DNA from: an uncultured Oscillospiraceae bacterium
GTDB taxonomy: Bacteria; Bacillota; Clostridia; Oscillospirales; Oscillospiraceae
DNA length: 22,890 nt
Assembly (NCBI GenBank): GCA_910588365.1
Contig: CAJUQS010000163.1
Span: forward strand, 1 to 22,890
Direction: 5' to 3'
The notes beneath the pieces were generated by a model that was given only the letters and a program-made list of their open reading frames with translations, searched no databases and had not been told where the DNA came from. This document shows, piece after piece, positions 1-6,495 of this stretch; position 1 is the stretch's first letter, and every line of letters begins with the position of its first letter. The translations under genes were made by a program, and so were the position numbers.

Positions 1-193
1 CGCCCTGACTGCGTTAAAAATCCTTGCAATCCGTCAGGATTCTGCAACAGGCGCATCGAGCGCCTGTGCAGAATAATCGTGCATGACCCCTCGATGGGGT
101 CATTGCACGATATGGATTTCTGCGGCTTTTTGCCTTGCAGGACAAAAAACCTGTCTCGCCAATCCGAACACGCTGAGATATTAAACAGGCTCT
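1..193 (-). repeat. MITE-like repeat A, left copy (truncated by window edge)
   Basis: Read on the minus strand this begins AGAGCCTGTTTAATATCTC, at the stop codon of rsmH, and runs to the window edge. Apart from a block at 42-113 it matches 22731-22846 in inverted orientation with only a few differences. The copy at the other end shows the full form: terminal inverted repeats of about 17 bp (GCCTGTTTAA type) and no open reading frame. The far terminal repeat of this copy would lie left of position 1. MITE-like status is inferred from the terminal repeats, the small size and the multiple copies. Confidence 0.8.
42..113. repeat. 72-bp double-hairpin insertion inside repeat A
   Basis: This block is absent from the otherwise matching copy at 22731-22846 and is flanked by GGATT at 37-41 and 114-118, as a 5-bp target duplication would be. 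It consists almost wholly of two hairpins. The first pairs 42-54 with 60-71 (CTGC..ACAGGCGC with GCGCCTGTGCAG, one bulged A). The second pairs 76-90 with 96-111 (ATCGTGCAtGACCCC arm, one bulged T). It could be a small mobile or REP-like unit, or a structured RNA segment. Confidence 0.6.
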
Positions 194-1139
194 AATACTC
201 CGTCCGCTCCGCCACCCGCAGTTTGGCGCTGCGGGCGCGGGGATTCCGCTCCAGCTCCTCCGGACCGGCCGTGACCGGCTTGCGGGTGATGAGCTTCAGC
301 TTCGGCTTCTTCCCGCACACGCACACCGGGAACTCCGGCGGACAGGTACAGCCGGTGGCCAATGTACGCAGCGTCTGCTTGACAATCCGGTCCTCCAGGC
401 TGTGGAAGGTGATGACCGCCAGCCGTCCGCCGGGGGCCAGCCCATCCGCCGCCGCCGCCAGCATGGGCGGCAGGGCCTCCAGCTCGCCGTTGACGGCGAT
501 GCGGATGGCCTGAAAGCTCCGTTTGGCGGGGTGCTGCTTCTCCCGCAGGGCCTGGGCGGGCATGGCGGAGCGGATGATCTCCACCAGCTCCCCGGTGGTC
601 TCCACGCACCGCTCCTCCCGCCGCCGGACAATCGCCCGGGCGATCTGCGGGGCATAGCGCTCCTCGCCGTACTCGTATAGAACGCGGCGCAGCTCCTCAT
701 AGCTCCACTGGTTTACCACCTGCTTCGCGTCCAGCGCCGCCGCAGCGTCCATGCGCATATCCAGCGGAGCGTCGTGCATATAGCTGAACCCCCGCCGGGG
801 CTCGTCCAGCTGCGGAGAGGAGACGCCCAGATCAAAGAGCATCCCGTCCAGGCCGCCCGCGCCCAGATCCCGGAGGATATCCCCCAGGTCCCGGAAATTC
901 CCGTGGACCAGCCTCACCCGCTCCCCGAAGGCCGCCAGCCGCTCCCCGGCCTCCTCAATGGCGGTCCGGTCCCGGTCTATGCCGATGAGGCGGCCGGTAT
1001 CCATCCGGCGCAGGATCGCCAGGGAGTGTCCCCCCCGGCCCAGGGTGCCGTCCAGATAGGTCCCTCCGGGCTTGATATCCAACGCCGCGAGGCACTCCTC
1101 CAGCAGCACCGGCTGATGTCCGTAATTCTTCTTTTCCAT
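192..1139 (-). CDS. rsmH: 16S rRNA (cytosine(1402)-N4)-methyltransferase RsmH (MraW)
   Basis: 315 aa, the usual family length. RsmH uses SAM to methylate N4 of C1402 in the ribosomal P site of 16S rRNA. The sequence shows the family start GHQPVLLEECLAAL, a SAM-binding loop DGTLGRGGHS (about residues 30-39), DLGVSSPQLD (about 103-112), KRSFQAIRIAVN and the C-terminal ITFHSLEDRIVK. It starts 25 bases after mraZ stops, with only a weak purine-rich site (AAAGACGAG) before ATG, so translation may depend on mraZ. The TAG stop runs directly into repeat A, so the usual downstream ftsL/pbp genes are not adjacent within this window. Confidence 0.97.
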   Translation of the reverse strand: MEKKNYGHQPVLLEECLAALDIKPGGTYLDGTLGRGGHSLAILRRMDTGRLIGIDRDRTAIEEAGERLAAFGERVRLVHGNFRDLGDILRDLGAGGLDGMLFDLGVSSPQLDEPRRGFSYMHDAPLDMRMDAAAALDAKQVVNQWSYEELRRVLYEYGEERYAPQIARAIVRRREERCVETTGELVEIIRSAMPAQALREKQHPAKRSFQAIRIAVNGELEALPPMLAAAADGLAPGGRLAVITFHSLEDRIVKQTLRTLATGCTCPPEFPVCVCGKKPKLKLITRKPVTAGPEELERNPRARSAKLRVAERTEY

Positions 1140-1164
1140 GACACTCGTCTTTCGTTAAACCGCA

Positions 1165-1581
1165 TCAGAAGCCCAGCTCCTCCATGGCGGCGGCCAAGTT
1201 CTCCGGATCCAAGCCCGCGGACTCGATGGGAGCCCACCGCTCCGGATTCCAGAGCTCCACACATTTGGAAGCGCCATTGATGACGACCTCCTTCTCCAGA
1301 GCCGCGTACTCCCGCAGCTTGACCGGGATCAGGATGCGCCCCTGGGCGTCCGGCTCGCACTTGGCCGCGTTGGCAAACAGGGCCCGCATACTCCGGGCCT
1401 TGGAGATGGGCAGGGCGTCGTACTTGGCGGTCAGATCCGCCCACTTGGCGTCCGAGTAGACGGAGAGGCATCCGTCCAAGCCGATGGTGACATAGAAGGT
1501 CTCCCCCAGCTCCTCCCGGTACTTGGCGGGGATGAACAGGCGGCCCTTGGCGTCGATATTGTGCTGGTACTGCCCGATCAC
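1165..1581 (-). CDS. mraZ: Transcriptional regulator MraZ
   Basis: 138 aa with two SpoVT/AbrB-like halves, each carrying the family signature: DAKGRLFIPAKYREEL (about residues 11-26) and DAQGRILIPVKLREYA (about 93-108). MraZ is the DNA-binding regulator at the head of the division and cell-wall cluster and represses its own promoter in the bacteria studied. It is first in the unit with rsmH. The start is GTG, chosen because MIGQYQHNID is the conserved N-terminus; an AGGAG lies only 2 bases upstream, unusually close. A good promoter and three tandem 10-bp boxes lie upstream, consistent with autoregulation. Confidence 0.96.
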   Translation of the reverse strand: MIGQYQHNIDAKGRLFIPAKYREELGETFYVTIGLDGCLSVYSDAKWADLTAKYDALPISKARSMRALFANAAKCEPDAQGRILIPVKLREYAALEKEVVINGASKCVELWNPERWAPIESAGLDPENLAAAMEELGF

Positions 1582-1658
1582 GGCTCCTACCTGCCTCTCT
1601 GCCGGCCGCCCCTGTCAAAGGGCGCTGCCCGGGTCCTCTGGCGTTCAATTTGGGAAAA

Positions 1659-1688
1659 CGCCCTACTTTCCCCCACTATCCACCACTA
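1659..1688 (-). promoter_or_regulatory. Three tandem MraZ-type boxes (probable autoregulatory operator)
   Basis: On the minus strand three abutting 10-base units read TAGTGGTGGA, TAGTGGGGGA and AAGTAGGGCG, in phase with one helical turn. MraZ is known to bind short direct repeats of GTGG/TGGG type spaced about 10 bp apart upstream of its own gene. Here they begin just after the -10 box and cover the expected transcription start. The repeat is seen in the sequence; MraZ binding is inferred from the family. Confidence 0.75.
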
Positions 1689-1696
1689 CAATCAAT

Positions 1697-1725
1697 AGTA
1701 TATGTCATAGCGCTCTAAATTGCAA
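1697..1725 (-). promoter_or_regulatory. mraZ-rsmH promoter
   Basis: Minus-strand -35 TTGCAA (1720-1725), 17-bp spacer, -10 TATACT (1697-1702). A 7-2-7 palindrome, AATTGCA-AG-TGCAATT (1718-1733), covers the -35 box and might bind a second regulator. The leader to the GTG start is about 110 bases. Confidence 0.85.
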
Positions 1726-1823
1726 GTGCAATTTTTTTATTTTTATTGGTCAAAAACAGCCGTTTTTCGCCATAAACTGACTGATTTTCAAATTTAAAAC
1801 GGACGTTCTACAAATTTGCGCAG

Positions 1824-1866
1824 AAAAAACTCCCCCGGGGAAAGCGTCTGCCCCGGGGGAGTTTTT
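1824..1866 (-). terminator. Intrinsic terminator of the rsmD-coaD operon
   Basis: A 12-bp perfect stem pairs 1829-1840 (ACTCCCCCGGGG) with 1851-1862 around a 10-base loop. On the minus strand it is followed by six U (1824-1829), about 40 bases after the last gene stops. The plus strand also carries a T run (1862-1866), so it could work in both directions and insulate the mraZ unit. Confidence 0.9.
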
Positions 1867-1903
1867 GTCTCAGCACAAAATTTTTATTCCATTCAGGCCC
1901 GTT

Positions 1904-2428
1904 TCACGGCATACGGCGGTCCGATTCCGCCGCTTCCTCCTCCAATCGGGCCCTCTGGGCTTGCAGCTTCTCGCTGGAAACCGCGCGGAACCGGGCCCTG
2001 GACTCCCTGACCTCCTCCAGCGCCATCTGAATCGCCTCCTCCGTGCGCCGCAGAGCGTCGTCTGTGTACTCGTTGGCCACGCCAATCATCGCTTTGGACC
2101 GCTCGTCGGCCCGGCGCAGGATATCGTGGGCCTTGTCCCGGGCAATGCGGGTGATCTCGCTCTCCCCCACGATGGTCTTGGCGTCCTGGTCGGCCTGGCG
2201 GCGGATTTTCTCCGCCTCCTTCTTGGCACCCTCCACATATTCGTCTCTGGCGCGGAGCAGGTCCTGGGCCTTCTTCAGCTCCACGGGAAGCTGGCCCCGC
2301 AGCTCGTCCAGCAGATCCAGGGCATCCTCCCGGACGATGGTACACTTGTCCGGAGCCATGAGCACCCCCTTGGCCCCATCGATCATCTCATAGAGCATGT
2401 CGATTAAATACTGAACATCGTTCGCCAT
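1904..2428 (-). CDS. Coiled-coil protein of unknown function (DivIVA/ATPase-subunit-like)
   Basis: 174 aa, almost entirely charged and predicted helical. Residues about 45-100 are a heptad-like Lys/Glu/Ala/Arg-rich stretch (KKEAEKIRRQADQDAKTI) resembling DivIVA-type or V-ATPase subunit H-like coiled coils; there is no catalytic motif, signal peptide or membrane segment. Such proteins are often found next to coaD in Clostridia and are given vague ATPase or hypothetical names. It starts 3 bases after coaD stops and is the last gene before the terminator, so it is co-transcribed with rsmD and coaD. A structural or septum-associated role is possible, but nothing here proves it. Confidence 0.85.
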   Translation of the reverse strand: MANDVQYLIDMLYEMIDGAKGVLMAPDKCTIVREDALDLLDELRGQLPVELKKAQDLLRARDEYVEGAKKEAEKIRRQADQDAKTIVGESEITRIARDKAHDILRRADERSKAMIGVANEYTDDALRRTEEAIQMALEEVRESRARFRAVSSEKLQAQRARLEEEAAESDRRMP

Positions 2429-2431
2429 AGA

Positions 2432-2920
2432 TTATCTTCCCTTTCCTTCTCTGATCCCGCGAAGAACCGCCGCCGCCCCCGGCGGAACACAGCCGTCAAG
2501 GCTCTGGCGGTAGCGGATCATCTCCCGCACCATGGTGGAGCTGATATGGAGGTGGCACGGCCGGGCGGGCAGGATCACCGTATCCAGCCGGGGGCACAGA
2601 TCCCGGTTGATCTGCGCCATCTGGAACTCCCAGTCAAAGTCGGCGCTGCTGCGGGCCCCCTTCACCAGGGCCGCGGCCCCCCGCTCCCGGGCGAAGTCCG
2701 CCAGCAGGCCGCCGCACACCGCGGCCTCGACACCCGGCATGTGGGCCACAGCCCCCCGGATCATCTCCAGCCGCTCCTCCAGGGTAAACATGGGGTGCTT
2801 CTCCCCGTTGACCATCACGCACACCACCACCCGGTCGAAGATGGCCGCCGCCCGTTCCACCAGGTCCAGGTGGCCCACAGTGATGGGATCAAAGCTGCCC
2901 GGGCAGACTGCAAGCTTCAT
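2432..2920 (-). CDS. coaD: Phosphopantetheine adenylyltransferase CoaD
   Basis: 162 aa, the normal size. It transfers AMP from ATP to 4'-phosphopantetheine to make dephospho-CoA, the penultimate step of CoA synthesis. Nucleotidyltransferase motifs are visible: PGSFDPITVGHLDL with the TxGH site (about residues 8-21) and ISSTMVREM (about 126-134) in the position of the ISSS/T-x-x-R-E loop. Residues GARSSADFDWEFQMA differ somewhat from the more common GLR-DFEYE form but keep the pattern. The ATG overlaps the rsmD stop (ATGA), and the stop is 3 bases from the next start, so the three genes form a tight operon. Confidence 0.96.
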   Translation of the reverse strand: MKLAVCPGSFDPITVGHLDLVERAAAIFDRVVVCVMVNGEKHPMFTLEERLEMIRGAVAHMPGVEAAVCGGLLADFARERGAAALVKGARSSADFDWEFQMAQINRDLCPRLDTVILPARPCHLHISSTMVREMIRYRQSLDGCVPPGAAAVLRGIREGKGR

Positions 2921-3471
2921 TGCTCGTCCTCCTCCCGGTGGTAGGTGGTGATCTTGATCTTCCCATAGCGGTAGGTCCGGTGCAGGCGCAGGGGCGGCTC
3001 CACCGCCGGCATCTCGCGGTCCAGCGGCGACTCACAGACTATTATACCATGGTTCGCCAAAATGTCAAACCGGGAAATCGCCCCCAGGACACCCTCCCAC
3101 AGGCCGGAGGCATAGGGCGGGTCCACAAAGATCAGATCGAACCGCTCCCCCGCCGCGGCCAGGAAGGCGAGGGCCTCCCCCTGGACCACCCGGGCGCTCT
3201 CCCCCAGCTTTGTCAGCTTCAGGTTCTCCCGCACCAGTGCCGCCGCGTCCCGCCGCTGCTCCACGAACACGGCGGACGCCGCCCCCCGGCTCAGGGCCTC
3301 AATGCCCAGCTGGCCGGTCCCGGCAAACAGGTCCAGAACCCGCCTCCCCTCAATGTCAAACTGGATGATGTTGAAGATTCCCTCTTTCACCCGGCCGGCG
3401 GTGGGCCGGGTCTCCGTCCCCTCCAGCTCCAGCAGCCTGCGGCCCCGGGCGGTTCCTGTTATCACGCGCAT
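2917..3471 (-). CDS. rsmD: 16S rRNA (guanine(966)-N2)-methyltransferase RsmD
   Basis: 184 aa from the chosen start, matching the family. RsmD methylates N2 of G966 in 16S rRNA using SAM. Visible are the N-terminal MRVITGTARGRRL, TRPTAGRVKEGIFNII, the SAM-binding LDLFAGTGQLGIEALSRGA and the catalytic FVDPPY. The frame stays open to 3552, but those 27 residues have no family likeness and no ribosome site. The chosen ATG has AAAGGAG about 15 bases upstream, rather far, so the start is likely but not certain. It heads the rsmD-coaD-coiled-coil operon and diverges from the YloU/YloV pair. Confidence 0.94.
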   Translation of the reverse strand: MRVITGTARGRRLLELEGTETRPTAGRVKEGIFNIIQFDIEGRRVLDLFAGTGQLGIEALSRGAASAVFVEQRRDAAALVRENLKLTKLGESARVVQGEALAFLAAAGERFDLIFVDPPYASGLWEGVLGAISRFDILANHGIIVCESPLDREMPAVEPPLRLHRTYRYGKIKITTYHREEDEQ

Positions 3472-3626
3472 ACCTATACCGTTTAACTCCTTTATCTCCG
3501 CCGCCCGCAGACCGCAGGGCGGCGCCGCAAAAGGCGATGTTTTCCCTATCATATGTCAAACCGGCGCTTTTTTCAAGTGCCTGTCCCAAAGTTTTTCGGA
3601 CATTTTGCTCTTTTCGCTTTTTCTAC

Positions 3627-3655
3627 TTGTTATCCTGGAAAAAATAGTATATACT
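3627..3655 (+). promoter_or_regulatory. Promoter of the Asp23/YloU-FakA operon
   Basis: -35 TTGTTA (3627-3632), 17-bp spacer, -10 TATACT (3650-3655). The -10 lies inside a perfect 16-bp palindrome AATAGTATATACTATT (3644-3659). Confidence 0.85.
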
Positions 3656-3672
3656 ATTTACTTGCATAACAA
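3646..3672 (-). promoter_or_regulatory. Possible rsmD promoter overlapping the divergent one
   Basis: Because of the 3644-3659 palindrome the minus strand also reads TATACT (3646-3651), and a minus-strand TTGTTA lies at 3667-3672. The spacer is only 15 bp, so strength is doubtful. It would give rsmD a leader of about 170 bases. Confidence 0.45.
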
Positions 3673-3711
3673 CAATTCTCCGCGTCATTTTCCGCTGAAA
3701 GGGTGTTTACC

Positions 3712-4077
3712 ATGATAAAGCTACAGACAACAAAGGGCGCGATCAGTATCAGCGAGGCCGTGTTCGCCAACATCACCGGCCACGCCGCCACGAACTGCTT
3801 CGGCGTCAAGGGCATGGCCTTCCGCTCCATGACCGACGGGCTGGTCCACCTGCTGCGCAAGGAGGCCATGAGCAAGGGCGTACAGGTCATCTACAACGAG
3901 GACTCCACCGTCTCCATCCGCCTCCACATCATTGTCGAGCACGGCATCAACATCACCGCCGTGTGCCGCTCCATCATGAGCGAGGTCCAATACAAGGTCA
4001 GCAAGTACACCGGGATCCCCGTCAAGAGCGTGGACGTCTGTGTTGACTCTGTTGTGTCCAATTCCAAGGGGGTATAG
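3712..4077 (+). CDS. Asp23/Gls24 (YloU-like) envelope-stress family protein
   Basis: 121 aa of the Asp23/Gls24 family (DUF322). The fold is seen in ISISEAVFANITGHAATNCFGVKGM, followed by IVEHGINITAVCRSIMSEVQYKV and VKSVDVCVDSV, the typical end. It has no signal peptide and is presumably cytosolic or membrane-associated. The ATG at 3712 is used because AAAGGGTG lies 6 bases upstream; a GTG three codons earlier is in frame but too close to that site. It is 6 bases ahead of the kinase gene, the same order as yloU-yloV in Bacillus. The cellular role of YloU-type proteins is not well defined. Confidence 0.93.
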   Translation: MIKLQTTKGAISISEAVFANITGHAATNCFGVKGMAFRSMTDGLVHLLRKEAMSKGVQVIYNEDSTVSIRLHIIVEHGINITAVCRSIMSEVQYKVSKYTGIPVKSVDVCVDSVVSNSKGV

Positions 4078-4083
4078 CGCGAG

Positions 4084-5763
4084 ATGATTCATACGATTGA
4101 CGGAATTCAGTTCAAGCAGATGGTGCTCCACGGCGCCGCCGCCATCACGCTCCAGAAGCAGCAGATCAACGATCTCAACGTCTTCCCCGTCCCCGACGGC
4201 GACACGGGCACCAACATGAGCCTGACCATCGGCGCGGCGGCAGCCGAGCTGAGAAAGAGCGAGCCGGCCGCCGTCGGCCAGGCCGCCGCCGCCGCCGCCG
4301 GGGCGCTCCTGCGGGGCGCCAGAGGCAACTCCGGCGTCATCCTCTCCCTCCTCTTCCGCGGGCTGTCCAAGACCCTCAAGGGCTGCGACGAGGCCGACGG
4401 GCCGCTGCTGGCCGCCGCCATGCAGGAGGGCGTGGCCGCCGCCTACGGCGCGGTGATGAAGCCCGCCGAGGGCACCGTGCTCACCGTATCCCGTCTGGCC
4501 GCCAAGCGCGCCGTGGAGGCCGCGGCCGAGAACGGCGATGTGGAGTTCGTTCTCTCCGAGGCCGTCCGGGTTGGCTATGAGGTGCTGGCACAGACCACGG
4601 ACATGAACCCCGTGCTGAAGAAGGCCGGCGTGGTGGACGCCGGCGGCCAGGGCTACCTGGTTATCCTGGAGGGGATGCTGGCCGCCCTGCGGGGCGAGCC
4701 CATGCCGGAGATGGACGAGGAGTCCGCCCCCAAGCAGCCCAAGGCCGACTTCAACGCCTTCTCCGCAGAGGAGATCACCTTCGCCTTTGACACCGTGTTC
4801 ATCGTGCGGAAAAACGACCCGGACGTGAACCTCACCCCCTTGCGCAGCTACCTCAACAGCATCGGCGACAGCCTGGTTATCGGCGAGGACGACGAGGCCT
4901 TCAAGGTCCACGTCCACACCAACATCCCCGGCAGCGCCCTGAACGAGGCCCAGAAGTTCGGCACGCTGGAGCTGGCCAAGATTGAGAACATGCGCACCCA
5001 GGCCGAGGATCTGGCCGCCGGACGGAAGGTCCAGAGCACCGACGATCTGGACGAGGTGGAGGAGCAGCTGGAGAGCGGCTGCCCGGAGGCCGCCCCCGCG
5101 CCGGAGAAGCCCTGCGGCTTCCTGGCCGTGTGTGCCGGAGAGGGACTTGCCGCCGTGTTCCAGGATCTGGGGGTGGACGGCATCATCTCCGGCGGTCAGA
5201 CCATGAATCCCTCCACGGAGAGCATTCTCAAGGAGATCAACCGGGTGCCCGCCCGGACCGTCTTCGTCCTGCCCAATAACAAGAACATCATCATGGCCGC
5301 CCAGCAGTGTGTTGGACTGACGGACAAGGAGGTCATCGTGGTTCCCACCGAGACCATCCCCCAGGGCATCACGGCCATGATGAACGTGGACCCGGAGCTG
5401 GAGCCCCAGGAACTGCTGAAGGCCATGACCGGCGCCATCGGGAGTGTCACCACCGCCCAGATCACGTACGCCGCCCGAAACAGCGATTTTGACGGCTTCG
5501 CCATCAGCGAGGGGGACTACCTCGCCCTGCTGGAGGGCAAACTGTTCGGCACGGACCGGGATATCAACGCCCTGCTGGAGCTGCTGGCCCGGCAGGCCGG
5601 GGACAAAGGGGCCGAGTTCATCACCCTGTTCTACGGCGAGAACGTCACCGAGGAGCAGGCCCAGGCGGCCCAGGCGCTCTTTGCCAGCCACTGCCCCGAC
5701 GCGGAGCTGTCCGTTTTGCCGGGCGGCCAGCCGGTGTACTACTACATTGTCAGCATTGAGTAA
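4084..5763 (+). CDS. fakA: DAK2-domain fatty acid kinase subunit FakA (YloV-like)
   Basis: 559 aa, close to the about 550 aa of YloV/FakA. FakA binds ATP and phosphorylates fatty acids held by a FakB (DegV-type) protein, feeding exogenous fatty acids to phospholipid synthesis. The N-terminal DhaL domain shows NDLNVFPVPDGDTGTNM (about residues 30-46, Mg-ATP ligands) and LLRGARGNSGVI. The middle domain has VHVHTNIPG, and the C-terminal part has GGQTMNPST, VLPNNKNI and IPQGITAMM, ending in a Tyr-rich YYYIVSIE. No FakB gene is in the window. It is co-transcribed with the YloU-like gene and is followed by a terminator. Confidence 0.94.
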   Translation: MIHTIDGIQFKQMVLHGAAAITLQKQQINDLNVFPVPDGDTGTNMSLTIGAAAAELRKSEPAAVGQAAAAAAGALLRGARGNSGVILSLLFRGLSKTLKGCDEADGPLLAAAMQEGVAAAYGAVMKPAEGTVLTVSRLAAKRAVEAAAENGDVEFVLSEAVRVGYEVLAQTTDMNPVLKKAGVVDAGGQGYLVILEGMLAALRGEPMPEMDEESAPKQPKADFNAFSAEEITFAFDTVFIVRKNDPDVNLTPLRSYLNSIGDSLVIGEDDEAFKVHVHTNIPGSALNEAQKFGTLELAKIENMRTQAEDLAAGRKVQSTDDLDEVEEQLESGCPEAAPAPEKPCGFLAVCAGEGLAAVFQDLGVDGIISGGQTMNPSTESILKEINRVPARTVFVLPNNKNIIMAAQQCVGLTDKEVIVVPTETIPQGITAMMNVDPELEPQELLKAMTGAIGSVTTAQITYAARNSDFDGFAISEGDYLALLEGKLFGTDRDINALLELLARQAGDKGAEFITLFYGENVTEEQAQAAQALFASHCPDAELSVLPGGQPVYYYIVSIE

Positions 5764-5817
5764 GAACCAGTCAGACGGTCCTTTGAGGCTGTGAACACAG
5801 ATTCCAAAACCAAGCAG

Positions 5818-5850
5818 AGGCCGGGGGATGCACCATCCTCCGGCCTTTTT
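5818..5850 (+). terminator. Intrinsic terminator after fakA, inside the leader of the acetyltransferase gene
   Basis: A 13-bp stem (5818-5830 with 5834-5846, one G.U pair, CAC loop) is followed by TTTTT. It ends only 16 bases before the next start codon. CCTTTT (5844-5849) can alternatively pair with AAAAGG (5853-5858), part of the next ribosome-binding site. Confidence 0.88.
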
Positions 5851-5865
5851 GAAAAAGGAGCGGAT

Positions 5866-6324
5866 ATGTTTCTGGATACCGGATTTTTGAGAAGCGATGA
5901 GATCCTTCTGAAGCTGGACCATACGGTGGACCCGTCCCAGACGGGCCGGACGGACTGGCTGCCAGCCTACCACTTCTCCATCTGCCTGCCGGACGGCACG
6001 GAGGCCGGGGTGTGCGATCTGCGCATCGGGCACAACGAGAGCGTCTACTACGGCGGCAACATCGGCTACCGGGTTCACCCGGCGCACAGGGGCCGCCACT
6101 ACGCCGGGAAGGCCTGCCTGCTGCTGTTCCAGCTGGCGAGGAGGCACGGCCTGGAATACCTCTACATCACCTGCAACCCGGAGAACACCGCCTCCCGGAG
6201 GACCTGCGAGTTTGCCGGCGGGGTGCTGGAGGGGATTGTGGAGCTGCCGCCGGACAACGACATGTACCTTGAGGGCGAGCGGCAAAAGTGCATCTACAGG
6301 TTTTCGCTGCGGCAGGTTCCGTAA
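5866..6324 (+). CDS. GNAT-family N-acetyltransferase
   Basis: 152 aa. The acetyl-CoA-binding motif A is visible as IGYRVHPAHRGRHYAGKACLLL (R-x-x-G-x-x-A), preceded by the beta strand GVCDLRIGHNESVYYGGN and followed by YITCNPENTASRRTCEFAGG, where the Asn-x-x-Ser helix of RimJ/RimL-like enzymes sits. The acceptor is unknown; related enzymes modify small molecules or protein N-termini. The ATG at 5866 is chosen for AAAGGAG 5 bases upstream; an in-frame ATG exists upstream but lies across the terminator. The gene sits directly behind that terminator, so it depends on read-through or an unseen promoter. It ends about 100 bases before the hut promoter. Confidence 0.88.
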   Translation: MFLDTGFLRSDEILLKLDHTVDPSQTGRTDWLPAYHFSICLPDGTEAGVCDLRIGHNESVYYGGNIGYRVHPAHRGRHYAGKACLLLFQLARRHGLEYLYITCNPENTASRRTCEFAGGVLEGIVELPPDNDMYLEGERQKCIYRFSLRQVP

Positions 6325-6426
6325 GCGGACGTCTTACGCTGACGCGCTAAAGCGGCAGTGCGGTAATTCGTTAGCGATTTAGAGAAATAGTACACAAAAC
6401 AAATCCGAAATCCCCGCTCTTTCTTG
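6325..6426. other. Intergenic region before the hut promoter
   Basis: Contains a 6-bp hairpin CGTAAG/CTTACG overlapping the acetyltransferase stop (6320-6338) and a wider weak inverted repeat CGCTAA...TTAGCG just after it. Neither is followed by a U run, so no clear terminator is seen. Confidence 0.4.
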
Positions 6427-6455
6427 TTGAAAAGAGAGATGTCCCCAGGTATAAT
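6427..6455 (+). promoter_or_regulatory. hutH promoter
   Basis: -35 TTGAAA (6427-6432), 17-bp spacer, consensus -10 TATAAT (6450-6455). Expected start of transcription near 6462, giving a leader of about 35 bases. Confidence 0.9.
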
Positions 6456-6464
6456 GGGGACATC
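6438..6464. promoter_or_regulatory. Perfect inverted repeat over the hut -10 box (probable repressor operator)
   Basis: GATGTCCCC (6438-6446), a 9-base spacer that contains the whole -10 TATAAT, then GGGGACATC (6456-6464): a perfect 9-9-9 palindrome. A dimeric protein bound here would block RNA polymerase. The regulator is not shown by the sequence; the YerC-family gene at 8081-8398 is the nearest candidate. I saw no second copy of this palindrome in the window. Confidence 0.75.
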
Positions 6465-6495
6465 GTTCATATAGAAGTGACAAGGAGGAGCACAT

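Noticed and set aside
1..193. CRISPR-like or tRNA-like reading of the hairpins at the left end
   Set aside because: There is no repeat-spacer periodicity and no cloverleaf; the hairpins are explained by a block inserted in a dispersed repeat.
3721..6285. 854-codon open frame on the minus strand
   Set aside because: It is the antisense of the YloU, FakA and acetyltransferase genes; the composition (Gly, Leu, Val, His repeats) is typical of a shadow frame in G+C-rich DNA and it has no ribosome site or family.
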